64,000 nt of DNA from Acidobacteriota bacterium (GTDB lineage: Bacteria; Acidobacteriota; Thermoanaerobaculia; Multivoradales; Multivoraceae): NCBI GenBank assembly GCA_026707545.1, contig JAPOWR010000001.1, forward strand, positions 2,447,778 to 2,511,777, given 5' to 3'. The position numbers and the translations under genes were made by a program. Shown one piece after another: positions 7,722-16,535 of the stretch. The stretch's first letter is position 1. Each line of letters opens with the position of its first letter. Under the pieces are notes generated by a model. It did not search any database. It saw only the letters and a list, made by a program, of their open reading frames with translations, and was not told the origin of the DNA.

Positions 7722-8900
7722 TCAGTAGCTGCGCGGTAGCCCCAGCACGTGCTGGGCCAGGTACGTGAGCACGAGGTTCGTCGAGATCGGCGCCGTCTGG
7801 AAGAGGCGGCACTCGCGCCACTTGCGTTCGATGTCGTACTCGGTGGCGAAGGCGAAGCCGCCGAAGGTCTGGAAGCAGGTGTCGCCGGCCTTCCAGGCGG
7901 CTTCGGAGGCGAGGAGCTTGGCGCTGTTGGCTTCGGCGCCGCATTCGCGGCCGGCGTCGTAGAGGGCGGCGGCCTTGCGGACGATCATCTCGGCGGCGTC
8001 GGTTTCGGCGTGGGCGCGGGCGATCGGGAACTGGATGCCCTGGTTCTGGCCGATGGGTCTGCCGAAGACCTCGCGGTCGTTGGCGTACTCGACCGCGCGG
8101 CGGATGAAGTAGCGGGCGTCGCCGATCGCCTCGGAGGCGAGCAGGATGCGCTCGGCGTTCATGCCGCTCAGGATGTAGCGGAAGCCGTGGCCCTCCTCGC
8201 CGATCCGGCTGGAAACCGGGATGCGCAGGTTGTCGAAGAAGACCTGGGTCGTGCCGTGGTTGATCATCGTGTCGATCGGCTGGATCTCCAGACCGTTGCC
8301 GCGCGCCTCGCGGAGGTCGACGAGGAACACGGAGAGTCCCCGTGAGCGCTTCTCGACCTGGTCGGCCGGGGTCGTGCGGGCGAGCAGGATCATCAGGTCC
8401 GAGTGGAGCGCGCGGCTCGTCCAGATCTTCTGGCCGTTCACAACGTAGGTGTCGCCGTCGCGGACGGCCGTCGTGCGCAACTGCGTCGTATCGGAACCCG
8501 TCACCGGCTCGGTGACGCCGAACGCTTGCAGCCGCAGTTCACCGCTGGCGATCTTCGGCAGGTACTGCTGCTTCTGCTCGTCGCTGCCGTGGCGCAGCAC
8601 CGTGCCCATCGTGTACATCTGGGCATGGCAGGCCGCGGCGTTACAGCCGCTCGAGTGGATCGTCTCGAGCACCACGCTGGCGGCGCGCAGCGGCAGGCCC
8701 GAACCGCCGTACTCCTCGGGGATCAGGCAGCCGAGGTACTCGTGCTCCGTCAGTGCCTGGACGAACTCCGTCGGATACTCGGCGGCGGCATCGAGACGTC
8801 GCCAGTACTCGCCGGGGAACTGCTCGCAGATGCGGCGGACCGGGTCACGCAGGAAGGCGTAGTCGTTCTCGATCGAGACCTGGAGTTCGCTGTCGATCAT
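7722..8900 (-). CDS. Acyl-CoA dehydrogenase family protein
   Basis: A 392-residue flavoprotein with the full family layout: an N-terminal helical domain, the FAD/substrate beta-domain motif GVTEPVTGSDTTQL (residues 128-141), the flavin loop QKIWTSRA, and the C-terminal helical domain with REVFGRPIGQNQGIQF and TFGGFAFATEYDIERKWRE. It oxidises an acyl-CoA to the trans-2-enoyl-CoA, passing electrons to ETF. The usual MCAD-type catalytic Glu (YEGT) is replaced by TAPIST, but E250 in GMNAERILLA occupies the isovaleryl-CoA-dehydrogenase position for the base, so activity is plausible. It is the last gene of the minus-strand glycolytic operon, 17 bp after pyruvate kinase; its link to that operon is unclear. 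Confidence 0.9.
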   Translation of the reverse strand: MIDSELQVSIENDYAFLRDPVRRICEQFPGEYWRRLDAAAEYPTEFVQALTEHEYLGCLIPEEYGGSGLPLRAASVVLETIHSSGCNAAACHAQMYTMGTVLRHGSDEQKQQYLPKIASGELRLQAFGVTEPVTGSDTTQLRTTAVRDGDTYVVNGQKIWTSRALHSDLMILLARTTPADQVEKRSRGLSVFLVDLREARGNGLEIQPIDTMINHGTTQVFFDNLRIPVSSRIGEEGHGFRYILSGMNAERILLASEAIGDARYFIRRAVEYANDREVFGRPIGQNQGIQFPIARAHAETDAAEMIVRKAAALYDAGRECGAEANSAKLLASEAAWKAGDTCFQTFGGFAFATEYDIERKWRECRLFQTAPISTNLVLTYLAQHVLGLPRSY

Positions 8901-8917
8901 GGCGGCCGATCGTAGCG

Positions 8918-10366
8918 CTACGCCCGTACCCGGTGGATCCGCATCAGGTTCGTCGGCGGCCGGTCCTGGATCGGATCACCCATCAACAGGACGATCGTGT
9001 CCCCGGGTAGCGCCAGATTGCCGACCAGGAGTTGCCGGTCGACCATCGCCACGACCTCGTCGTGGTGGTGGACCTCCTGGTCCATCCGCACGGAGTGGAC
9101 GCCCCAGACGAGTTGCAGCTCGCGCATCGACCGCGGTTCGCGCGTGAACGCGAACACCGGCGTCGACGGCCGGCGGCAGGCAACCTGGCGGGCCGTGAAC
9201 CCGCCCTGACTGAGGACCACGATGCCCTGCGCGGTCAGGTGGCGCGCCGAGAGGATCGCCGCAGCGGAGACCGTCTCCGGAATCTCCAGAGTGCCCGGGC
9301 GGTGCGGCGGTTCGATGTCGTAGGGGCCGACCTCCATCGTATGGAAGCCAACCGGCTGGGACGTGTGCTTGGAGAGGTTGTAACGCTCCGACTCGGTGAT
9401 GATGCGGTGCATCGTCTGCACCGCCTCCAGGGGATACCGACCGGCAGCGCTCTCGCCGGAGAGCATCATCGCGTCGGCGCCGTCGAACACGGCATTTGCG
9501 ACGTCCGAGGACTCCGCTCGGGTTGGCCGCGGGTGCTCGATCATCGATTCGAGCATCTGGGTCGCCACGATCACCGGTCGCGCGAGACGCCACCCGGTCT
9601 CGATGATCCGCTTCTGCTCCACCGGCACCTGGTGCAGCGGGATCTCGACCCCGAGGTCGCCACGCGCCACCATCACGCCGTCCGACTCGAGCACGATCTC
9701 GTCCAGGTTCTCGAGCGCCCGGCGACGTTCCAGCTTGGCGATCACCTGCAGGGAGCGGCCGGCCTCCCGCGCCGCTTCGCGCACGCGCACCACGTCCGTC
9801 GAACTGCCGACATAGCTGGCCGCCAGGAAGTCGGCATCCTCCTCCACCGCCATGCGGATATCGCCCAGGTCCTTGTCCGAGATCCGGAAAGGCAGATGGC
9901 TGTCCGGCAGGTTGACGCCCTTGCGGCTCGAGACGGCGCCGCCGACGATGACCTCCGCCTCGATCTCCTCCTCACCCTTCGACCGGACCTCCAACTGGAC
10001 CCGGCCGTCGTCGATCAGGATCTGTTCACCCGGCTGGACGTGGCGGACCATGTCTCGGTCAAGAGCCAGATCCGCGTCGACGCCCGCGCCCAGGGAAACG
10101 ACGTCACCCTCCTTCAGGACGCGCGCGCCCTCGAAGTGATCGAGCCGGTGACGGGGTCCCATCAGGTCGACCATCACGCCGACCGACCGGCCGACCTCCT
10201 CGCTGACTTCCCGCACCAGCCGGATCAGCCGGCGATGCTCATCACGGGTGCCGTGGGACTGGTTCAGCCGAACGACGTTGACGCCGGCGCGGATCAACCG
10301 CGCGAGGGTCTTCGGATTCGAACTCGCAGGGCCGATCGTGGCGACGATCTTGGCGCGGCGTTGCAC
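8918..10366 (-). CDS. pyk: Pyruvate kinase (divergent)
   Basis: A 482-residue protein converting phosphoenolpyruvate and ADP to pyruvate and ATP. The beta/alpha barrel opens with RRAKIVATIGPAS. Residues matching catalytic or ligand positions are kept: R33, N35, S37, D67, K211, E213, D237 in MVARGDLGVEIP and T269 in VIVATQMLESMI. Several strongly conserved neighbours differ: NFSHG reads NQSHG, DLxGPKIR reads DLMGPRHR, and the catalytic-Lys motif KIEN reads KLER. The B domain is present (about 70-165) and the C domain is complete but without the fused PEP-utiliser domain. It lies 21 bp after KDPG aldolase, in an operon that gives the lower Entner-Doudoroff steps. A divergent isoform with altered regulation is possible. 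Confidence 0.88.
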   Translation of the reverse strand: MQRRAKIVATIGPASSNPKTLARLIRAGVNVVRLNQSHGTRDEHRRLIRLVREVSEEVGRSVGVMVDLMGPRHRLDHFEGARVLKEGDVVSLGAGVDADLALDRDMVRHVQPGEQILIDDGRVQLEVRSKGEEEIEAEVIVGGAVSSRKGVNLPDSHLPFRISDKDLGDIRMAVEEDADFLAASYVGSSTDVVRVREAAREAGRSLQVIAKLERRRALENLDEIVLESDGVMVARGDLGVEIPLHQVPVEQKRIIETGWRLARPVIVATQMLESMIEHPRPTRAESSDVANAVFDGADAMMLSGESAAGRYPLEAVQTMHRIITESERYNLSKHTSQPVGFHTMEVGPYDIEPPHRPGTLEIPETVSAAAILSARHLTAQGIVVLSQGGFTARQVACRRPSTPVFAFTREPRSMRELQLVWGVHSVRMDQEVHHHDEVVAMVDRQLLVGNLALPGDTIVLLMGDPIQDRPPTNLMRIHRVRA

Positions 10367-10387
10367 GGCTGCCTCAGATCTCCGGAC

Positions 10388-11050
10388 TCACGATCCAGCC
10401 GCCACCGCGGGGACGGTGCCGGGCGCGCCCTGGACTTCCTCGACCGTCGCCCGGGCCAGCTCGGCGACGCGGCCCCAGGCCCGGGCGGCAATGGCTTCAG
10501 CCGGCGTAATCCAGGAGACTCCGACCGAAACGACGTTCGGCTCCGCGAGGTAACGCCGGTAGTTGGCCCGGTCGAGGCCGCCCGTCGGGCAGAAGGCGAC
10601 ATCGGGGAACGGACCGCGCACGGCCCGCAGGAAGGTCAGACCGCCGCTGGCCGGCGCCGGGAAGAACTTGCAGGTCAGGAAGCCAAGGTCGACCGCACCC
10701 TGGATCTCGGACGGCGTCGCCACTCCGGGAAGGAAGGGCATCTCTACATCGTCCACCGCGAGCGCGATCTCGGGAGTGATCCCCGGACTGACGCCGAAGC
10801 GGGCGCCGGCGTCGCGTGCCGCGTAGACGCCATCCGCGTTGCGCAGGGTCCCCGCGCCGACGATGACCTCGGGCAGTTCGTTTGCGATCCGCGCGATCGC
10901 CGGCAGCGCGGCCGGCGTGCGAAGCGCCACCTCCTGGAGCACGATGCCGCCGTCGAGCAGGGCGCCGGCCAGGGGCACCGCATCCTCCTCCCGCTCGATC
11001 TGAAGCAGCGGCAGGACGGGCGCCGATTCAAGTAGGAAACGTATGTCCAT
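10388..11050 (-). CDS. eda: 2-dehydro-3-deoxy-phosphogluconate (KDPG) aldolase
   Basis: A 220-residue class I aldolase cleaving KDPG to pyruvate and glyceraldehyde 3-phosphate, the key Entner-Doudoroff step (some homologues also cleave 4-hydroxy-2-oxoglutarate). The Schiff-base Lys is K128 in CKFFPA; E40 and R44 in LQEVALRT match the general base and carboxylate-binding residues. GAGTL (66-70), VSPGITPE and FCPTGGL complete the phosphate-binding barrel. Length is normal. It lies between GAPDH (55 bp upstream) and pyruvate kinase (21 bp downstream) on the same strand, consistent with funnelling its two products into the genes beside it. Edd and glucose-6-phosphate dehydrogenase are not in the window. 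Confidence 0.93.
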   Translation of the reverse strand: MDIRFLLESAPVLPLLQIEREEDAVPLAGALLDGGIVLQEVALRTPAALPAIARIANELPEVIVGAGTLRNADGVYAARDAGARFGVSPGITPEIALAVDDVEMPFLPGVATPSEIQGAVDLGFLTCKFFPAPASGGLTFLRAVRGPFPDVAFCPTGGLDRANYRRYLAEPNVVSVGVSWITPAEAIAARAWGRVAELARATVEEVQGAPGTVPAVAAGS

Positions 11051-11105
11051 CGCGCGGAACCGTGGCGGGGCGGCCGGACACCCGGACGGGGAGTCCGGGC
11101 TCGGG

Positions 11106-12122
11106 TCAGGACCCGAACTGGGCCAGCCGCTCGATCAGATCCGCGACCCGGTTCGAGTAACCCCACTCGTTGTCATACCACGACACGACGCGGGCGTACA
11201 CGCCGCCACCCTTCGCCGGGGCAGCCCGGGTCAGGGGCGCGTCGAAGATCGACGAGTGCGGATTGCCGAGAATGTCGCTCGAAACCAGCGGGTCCTCGGA
11301 GTACTGGAGGACGCCGGCAAGGTTCGTCGCCGCCGCCGCGGAAGCCGCCGCGTTGACGTCCTCCGCGGCCGGATCGTCGCGCAACCGGCACGTCAGGTCG
11401 ACGATCGAACCGTCCGCTACGGGCACCCGCATCGCCATGCCGTCGAGCTTGCCGTTCAGGTGCGGAAGCACCTTGCCGACGGCACGCGCAGCGCCGGTCG
11501 TCGTCGGGATGATGTTGGCGGTCGCGGAGCGGCTGCGGCGCGGGTCGCTGTGCGGCGAGTCGACAAGGCGCTGGCCGTTGGTGTAGGCGTGGACGGTCGT
11601 GATGAACCCTTCTTCGAAACCGAAGGCGTCGTCCAGGGTCTTGGCCAGCGGCGCCAGACAATTCGTGGTGCAGGAGGCGTTCGAGACGACGCGATGTTCG
11701 GCACCCAGATCGTCGTCGTTCACGCCGAGCACGATCGTGGCGTCGATCTCGTCCTTGGCCGGCACCGTGAGCACGACGCGCGAGGCGCCGGCTTCGAGGT
11801 GCTGTGCAACCTGATCGCGGGTGCGGAACACGCCCGTCGACTCCACCGCGATGTCGACGCCCAGGTCCCGCCACGGAAGCCGGGACGGATTCCGTTCCGC
11901 GCTGAGCTGGATGTCCCGGCCACCGACCCGCAGGCCGCTCGCGGTCACCTCGACCTCCTGGCCGAAGACGCCCTGCACCGTGTCGTAGCGCAGCAGGTAG
12001 GCCAGACGGTCCGCGTCGAACAGGTCGTTGATGCCGACGACCTCGACGTCCGGACGATCCGCGAGGATGCGGAAGACGCTGCGGCCGATCCGTCCGAAGC
12101 CATTGATGCCGACGCGGATCAT
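11106..12122 (-). CDS. gapA: Type I glyceraldehyde-3-phosphate dehydrogenase
   Basis: A 338-residue NAD-type GAPDH. The Rossmann motif GINGFGRIGR (residues 5-14) is followed by NDLFD with an Asp suited to NAD. The catalytic Cys151 sits in SNASCTTNC and the base His178 in TTVHAYT. The S-loop and C-terminus (SWYDNEWGYSNRVADL) are canonical. It oxidises glyceraldehyde 3-phosphate to 1,3-bisphosphoglycerate. Its ATG overlaps the TGA of the upstream GAPDH-like gene (ATGA at 12119-12122), so the two are translationally coupled, which suggests equal dosage and perhaps a mixed oligomer. KDPG aldolase follows 55 bp downstream. Confidence 0.96.
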   Translation of the reverse strand: MIRVGINGFGRIGRSVFRILADRPDVEVVGINDLFDADRLAYLLRYDTVQGVFGQEVEVTASGLRVGGRDIQLSAERNPSRLPWRDLGVDIAVESTGVFRTRDQVAQHLEAGASRVVLTVPAKDEIDATIVLGVNDDDLGAEHRVVSNASCTTNCLAPLAKTLDDAFGFEEGFITTVHAYTNGQRLVDSPHSDPRRSRSATANIIPTTTGAARAVGKVLPHLNGKLDGMAMRVPVADGSIVDLTCRLRDDPAAEDVNAAASAAAATNLAGVLQYSEDPLVSSDILGNPHSSIFDAPLTRAAPAKGGGVYARVVSWYDNEWGYSNRVADLIERLAQFGS

Positions 12123-13150
12123 AAGTCGCCTCCTTGGGAAGCGGTCGCTTGTTCAAGCACAGCCAGCAGCTCCACGAGCCGGTGCAGGTAGCCCCAGCCG
12201 TTGTCGAACCAGGCGATCGTCTTCGACACGTGATCGCCCAGCGCCATCGTTGCCTGCGAGTCGAAGATGCAGGTCGCCCTGCTGCCTACGGTGTCGGCGG
12301 AGACGATCGCCTCGCGCTCGAAACGCAGCCGACCGTTCCATTCGCCGCCGGCGGCAGCCGCCACCGTCTCGTTGACCGAGGCGACACTCACCGCGTCGCG
12401 ATGCCAGCAGACCAGATCGACCACCGAACCGTTCGACACCGGCACGTCCATCGCCGAGGCCGAGAGCTTTCCGCCCAACTCGGGCAGTACCGTCGCGAGT
12501 TCTTCGGCCGCTCCCGTCGCGGCGGGGATGATGTTCTCGCCCGCGGCGCGGCCCTTTCGCGGCTCCGGCGCCGGCACGTCCGCCAGTCTCGAACCGGCCC
12601 CATAGGCGCGGACGGAGCTGATGAACGCCTGCTCGACGCCGAAGGCCCCATCGAGGATGCGGAGCAACGGCCCCACGCAGTGCGCGGTGAAGGAACCGGC
12701 GGAAACGATCCGGTCGGACGGCTCGATCCGGTCCTCGTTCAGACCGACCACAACCGTCCGGTCCAGGTCCCCGCCCGGCGGGGCGCAGAGCACGACCCGC
12801 TCGGCGCCGGCCTCGAGATGCCCCTCGAGTTCGCTCCGCGTCGGCTGATTGTCCCGGAAGTCGACAACCGTCGTCACGCCAAGATCGCCCCAGGGCGCCT
12901 CTCCGGCGCCACTGGCGCGAACCACCGGAGCGCTGAAGCCGTTGACGCTCAGGCTGCCGTCGTCCAGCGCGACCTCGCCGTCGTATCGCCACGGCAGGGA
13001 CGAGAACTGCAGGAGATAGCGCAGCATCTCCGGGTCGGCGGTCTCGGCTACGGCCCCGATCTCGATCTCGGGCCGGTCCAGGGAAAGGCGAAACAGGCTC
13101 CGGCCGAGCAAGCCGAAGCCCATGATGCCGATGCGGCTAGGTGTCGTCAT
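12119..13150 (-). CDS. GAPDH-like protein lacking both catalytic residues
   Basis: A 343-residue homologue of GAPDH over its whole length. The Rossmann motif reads IGIMGFGLLGRSLF, and the C-terminus AWFDNGWGYLHRLVELL matches the SWYDNEWGY block. The catalytic-Cys motif SNASCTTNC is SAGSFTAHC, so the nucleophile is Phe154, and the catalytic His in TTVHAYT is Arg181 in SSVRAYG. NIIPAATGAAEE and SAMDVPVSNGSVVDL keep the phosphate-site segments. The fold is therefore probably kept without dehydrogenase chemistry. It is the first gene of the operon and overlaps gapA by four bases. A regulatory or structural subunit of a hetero-GAPDH is my inference; a phosphosugar sensor is an alternative. Confidence 0.85.
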   Translation of the reverse strand: MTTPSRIGIMGFGLLGRSLFRLSLDRPEIEIGAVAETADPEMLRYLLQFSSLPWRYDGEVALDDGSLSVNGFSAPVVRASGAGEAPWGDLGVTTVVDFRDNQPTRSELEGHLEAGAERVVLCAPPGGDLDRTVVVGLNEDRIEPSDRIVSAGSFTAHCVGPLLRILDGAFGVEQAFISSVRAYGAGSRLADVPAPEPRKGRAAGENIIPAATGAAEELATVLPELGGKLSASAMDVPVSNGSVVDLVCWHRDAVSVASVNETVAAAAGGEWNGRLRFEREAIVSADTVGSRATCIFDSQATMALGDHVSKTIAWFDNGWGYLHRLVELLAVLEQATASQGGDL

Positions 13151-13177
13151 CTAGTGCGCTCCACCGGAGGGGAGCAA

Positions 13178-13193
13178 GCTCGGCCGGCCGAGC
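13178..13193. promoter_or_regulatory. Perfect 16-bp palindrome upstream of the GAPDH-like operon
   Basis: GCTCGGCCGGCCGAGC is a perfect two-fold palindrome, flanked on both sides by AGCAAG-like sequence. It lies 28-43 bp before the ATG (13150) of the first gene of the minus-strand carbon operon, within a 170-bp intergenic region that also holds the GlcF gene's 3' end. Its position suits an operator for a dimeric regulator or a 5' UTR hairpin. No regulator gene is adjacent. Confidence 0.4.
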
Positions 13194-13320
13194 AAGCCAC
13201 GAGTTGCCCCAGAGCCTGGATTCCAATACGAGTCGTTGTCGTCATCCGGGTCCGAAGGTAGTGGGAGGATAAGAAGAGGCGGTCAACAGGCGGGCGCAGG
13301 ATAACCGACCCGAAGAGCTC

Positions 13321-14619
13321 TCAGTTCGCCCCATGTGCGGAGGCCACGATCTCCATCGTGTGGCGCACGGGGACCGCGCTGCCCAGGCGCCGGAGGTGGC
13401 TCTCGATCTGGGTGAGACAGCCGATGTTGCCGGTTGCGATCACGTCCGGTTCGCCCTCGAGCAGCGCCTCCGCCTTCTTCTGTCCCAGGCGGGCCGCGAG
13501 TGCGGGTTCCTCCAGGTTGTAGATCCCCGCAGAACCGCAGCAGATCTGCCAGTCGCGGGGTTCGACCAGGGTCACACCCCGGACCTGGGCCAGCAATCGA
13601 CGGGGCGCGGTCCGTTCCCTCTGGGCGTGCGCGAGGTGGCAGGCGTCGTGGTAGACGACTCGCAGCGGTTGCGCCAGCGGGGGCGGCGCCGGCGCATCGA
13701 GCGCGGCGAGGAATGTGGACACGTCCTGTACCTTCCCGGCCAAGTCCCGAGCCGCCTCTTCTTCGGGCAGTCCCGCGAACAGCAGGCCGTACTCCTTGAG
13801 GCCGGAGCCGCAGCCAGCGGCGTTGGTGAGCACCGCGTCGACGTCCGGAAGTAGTCCCGCGGGCCTCAGTACGCGGAGAAGGGAGCCGGCCGCCGCCCTG
13901 GCGCGCGACGCGTCGCCGGCGTGAAAGGCCAGCGAACCGCAGCAACTTTCCTCCTTCGGAACGACGACTTCGACTCCACTGCGGGTCAACACCTCGATCG
14001 TCGCCCGATGGATGCGGGGCGCCAGCACCTGCTGAGCGCAGCCGGCGAGGAGAACTACCCGCGCGCGCCGCTCGCCGACGGCCGGAAACGTGCCGGACCC
14101 GACTTCGGCGCGGTCCGCCGACCGGGGCAACAGGTCGAGCGGCGCCGCGAACCGCGCCGGAAGCAGTCCGCGCAGCAACCCGCGGAAAGGCGCCGCCAAC
14201 CGACCAAGCCGCAGCATGCGGCGCAACCGACGCGGACTCGCCAGCGTGTCGAGCATCAGTCCGCGCCAGAAGCGGTCGAGCCAGGAACGGTTGCGGCCGC
14301 CCTCGGCGAGTTCGCGGAAGGGCATCAGCAACTCGCCGTACTCGACGCCCGACGGGCACGCGGTCACGCAGGACATGCAACCGAGGCATGGATCGATGTG
14401 GTCCAGCGCCTCTTCCAGGTCGAGGCCGCCCTCGAGGACCTCCTTCATCAGCACGATGCGCCCGCGCGGCGAGTCCATCTCCTCGCCGAGCTCGATGTAG
14501 GTCGGGCACGCCGGCAGGCAGAAGCCGCAGTGGACGCAGGCCGAAACCGCGTTCGCCATCGGCCCGGCCGCAGCGCCGACTTCCGTTCGCAGCGCGTCCA
14601 GCTCGATCGCGTGCTGCAT
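13321..14619 (-). CDS. glcF: Glycolate oxidase iron-sulfur subunit-like protein
   Basis: A 432-residue protein with two 4Fe-4S ferredoxin motifs, C28-C31-C34-C38-P and C78-C81-C84-C88-P, followed by two cysteine-rich CCG domains (ESCCGSLAFHAGD and DWQICCGSAGIYNL) that are typical of GlcF and other heterodisulfide-reductase-like electron carriers. GlcF works with flavoproteins GlcD and GlcE to oxidise glycolate to glyoxylate at the membrane. GlcD and GlcE are not in the window, so another (S)-2-hydroxyacid dehydrogenase partner is possible. The neighbouring malate synthase, 106 bp upstream on the same strand, uses glyoxylate, which supports the glycolate assignment. A hairpin repeat (copy B) separates the two genes. 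No clear ribosome site precedes ATG 14619. Confidence 0.85.
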   Translation of the reverse strand: MQHAIELDALRTEVGAAAGPMANAVSACVHCGFCLPACPTYIELGEEMDSPRGRIVLMKEVLEGGLDLEEALDHIDPCLGCMSCVTACPSGVEYGELLMPFRELAEGGRNRSWLDRFWRGLMLDTLASPRRLRRMLRLGRLAAPFRGLLRGLLPARFAAPLDLLPRSADRAEVGSGTFPAVGERRARVVLLAGCAQQVLAPRIHRATIEVLTRSGVEVVVPKEESCCGSLAFHAGDASRARAAAGSLLRVLRPAGLLPDVDAVLTNAAGCGSGLKEYGLLFAGLPEEEAARDLAGKVQDVSTFLAALDAPAPPPLAQPLRVVYHDACHLAHAQRERTAPRRLLAQVRGVTLVEPRDWQICCGSAGIYNLEEPALAARLGQKKAEALLEGEPDVIATGNIGCLTQIESHLRRLGSAVPVRHTMEIVASAHGAN

Positions 14620-14643
14620 TGCCGCGAGCGTAGCGCAGCGATG

Positions 14644-14716
14644 GAGCCGGCCTGACGGCCGGCGCGCTTCCTAGCCGCCTTCGGCGGCAGCCGGCGAGGA
14701 CGCCGGCGCACCCAGT
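14644..14716 (+). repeat. Dispersed hairpin repeat, copy B (full-length)
   Basis: The best-preserved copy: GCCGGCC-TGAC-GGCCGGC, then GCCGCC-TTC-GGCGGC, then GCCGGCG-AGGA-CGCCGGC, closed by GCACCCAGT. It occupies most of the gap between malate synthase and the GlcF-like gene and could terminate or protect the upstream transcript. Confidence 0.85.
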
Positions 14717-14725
14717 GTGCAGCGA

Positions 14726-16297
14726 TCAGATGTGCTGGTAGGCCTGCAGGGTCAGGAACTCCTGGAACTCGGGGCCGAGCACCAGGTCGTCCAGCAGGGA
14801 AGCGGCGAGTCCGAAGCGGCTCACTTCGCGGCCGCCGAGCTGGCGGAGCTCCTCGTCCCGCACCTGCTCGTAGAGCTCCGGCGTGACCAGCGACCCGTTG
14901 TCCATCTGCGCGTTGCGGTGGACCCACTGCCAGAGCTGGGCCCGGGCGATCTCGGCGGTCGCCGCGTCCTCCATCAGGTTGTTGATCGCGGCCGCTCCGT
15001 TGCCGTTGAGCCAGGAGTTCAGGTACTGGAGACCCACCGACACGTTGTTGCGCAGGCCCTGTTCGGTCAACGTGCCACCCGGGACCGCAAGGTCGATCAG
15101 GCTGCCCGGCTCGACGGAGACATCCTCACGCAGGCGCTCCTTCTGGTTCGGGCGGCCCTCCATCTTCGTGCTGAAGACCTCCAGGGCGATCGGCACGAGA
15201 TCCGGGTGGGCGACCCAACTGCCGTCGAAGCCGTCGCCAGCCTCCCGCTCCTTGTCGGCACGGACCGCGCTGAGCGCCGTCGCGTTGACCTCCGGGTCGC
15301 GCCGGCTGGGGATGAAGGCCGCCATGCCGCCGATGGCATGGGCGCCGCGGCTGTGGCAGGTGCGGACCAGGAGCTCGGTGTACGAGCGCATGAACGGGAC
15401 GGTCATCGTGATCTGGCCGCGATCCGGCAGCACCAGGTCCTCCCGGAACGCGAACTTCTTGATCGCGCTGAAGATGTAGTCCCAGCGCCCGGCGTTCAGC
15501 CCGGCCGAGTGGTCGCGCAGCTCGTAGAGGATCTCCTCCATCTCGAAGGCGGCGAGGATCGTTTCGATCAACACCGTGGCGCGGACGCTGCCCTGGGGCA
15601 CCCCCAGCGCGTCCTGCGCGGCGACGAAGATGTCGTTCCAGAGCCGCGCCTCGTGGCGGTTCTCCAGCTTCGGCAGGTAGAAGTACGGCCCGCTGCCTCG
15701 TCCGAGCGCTTCGCTGGCGCTGTGGAAGAAGTACAGGCCGAAGTCGAAGATGCCGGCAGAGACCGGGCTGCCGTCGATCAGCGCGTTCTTCTCGATCAGG
15801 TGCCAGCCGCGCGGACGCACCAGCAGGGTGGCGATCTCGTCCTTCAGCCGGTACTCCTTGCCGTTCACCGGATTCGTGAACTCGAGTTGCTTGCGCACCG
15901 CGTCGTACAGGTTCTGCTGGCCCTCGATCACGTTGCGCCAGCTCGGGCTGAGCGCGTCCTCGATGTCGGCCATGAACACCTTGGCGCCGGAGTTCAGCGC
16001 GTTGATCATCATCTTGCGGTCGACGGGGCCGGTGATCTCGGCCCAGCGACAGTTCAGGTCCGCCGGCGTCGGTGCGACCTTCCAGTCACTGTCCCGCACC
16101 TCCTGCGTCTCGGGCGGGAACGTCGGATCGTCACCAGCCTGAATGCGCGCGTGGCGGTCGAGCCGGTCCTGAAGCAGCTCCAGGCGGCGCTCTTCGAACT
16201 GCCGGCACAGGTCGCCTGTGAACTCCAGCGCCTCGGGCGTCAGGATGTGTTCTGCCGCTTCGAAATCGCGCGGTCCGGTGATCTCGATCCCACTCAT
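14726..16297 (-). CDS. aceB: Malate synthase A
   Basis: A 523-residue enzyme condensing glyoxylate with acetyl-CoA to malate. ATG 16297 is chosen because GGGAGATGG precedes it and the length then matches the A isoform (about 530 residues); the frame stays open further upstream but that part is not family-like. Signature segments are [13 protein letters not shown] (catalytic Arg), [15 protein letters not shown] (metal and glyoxylate region) and [20 protein letters not shown], containing the catalytic Asp. The C-terminal helical plug is complete. Isocitrate lyase is not in the window; the adjacent GlcF-like gene suggests glycolate as one glyoxylate source. Confidence 0.95.
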   Translation of the reverse strand: MSGIEITGPRDFEAAEHILTPEALEFTGDLCRQFEERRLELLQDRLDRHARIQAGDDPTFPPETQEVRDSDWKVAPTPADLNCRWAEITGPVDRKMMINALNSGAKVFMADIEDALSPSWRNVIEGQQNLYDAVRKQLEFTNPVNGKEYRLKDEIATLLVRPRGWHLIEKNALIDGSPVSAGIFDFGLYFFHSASEALGRGSGPYFYLPKLENRHEARLWNDIFVAAQDALGVPQGSVRATVLIETILAAFEMEEILYELRDHSAGLNAGRWDYIFSAIKKFAFREDLVLPDRGQITMTVPFMRSYTELLVRTCHSRGAHAIGGMAAFIPSRRDPEVNATALSAVRADKEREAGDGFDGSWVAHPDLVPIALEVFSTKMEGRPNQKERLREDVSVEPGSLIDLAVPGGTLTEQGLRNNVSVGLQYLNSWLNGNGAAAINNLMEDAATAEIARAQLWQWVHRNAQMDNGSLVTPELYEQVRDEELRQLGGREVSRFGLAASLLDDLVLGPEFQEFLTLQAYQHI

Positions 16298-16535
16298 GCT
16301 GCCATCTCCCGAAGCCGGTCCGTGACCGGAGTCTCGCCTCGTCGCCTGTTGTCGCCTGGCCTGCCGAAGGTGACTGCCCACCCGGCGAAGCGGCGGCAGC
16401 TTACCGGATGCGGCGGCGCGGCCACGAAACCGTGAACGAGCCCGCACGTACATCGATTCGGCGCCGCGGCGAACGTGAGACAATGCCGCGGCGCCGCTCG
16501 CCTGCAAGCGCCACCCTTGCGACCGGAGATTGCCC

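Noticed and set aside
7722..8900. Acyl-CoA dehydrogenase as a dead enzyme
   Set aside because: The missing C-terminal Glu is compensated by E250 at the isovaleryl-CoA-dehydrogenase position.
9032..11035. Long plus-strand frame over pyruvate kinase and aldolase
   Set aside because: It is the antisense shadow of two clear enzyme genes, with composition-driven Asp/Arg/His runs and no motif.
13194..13320. tRNA-like segment (GGATTCCAATACGAG) in the intergenic region
   Set aside because: No cloverleaf arms can be drawn and the T-loop consensus is absent on both strands.
13321..16297. Complete glycolate oxidase operon
   Set aside because: Only the GlcF-like iron-sulfur subunit and malate synthase are present; GlcD and GlcE are not in the window.
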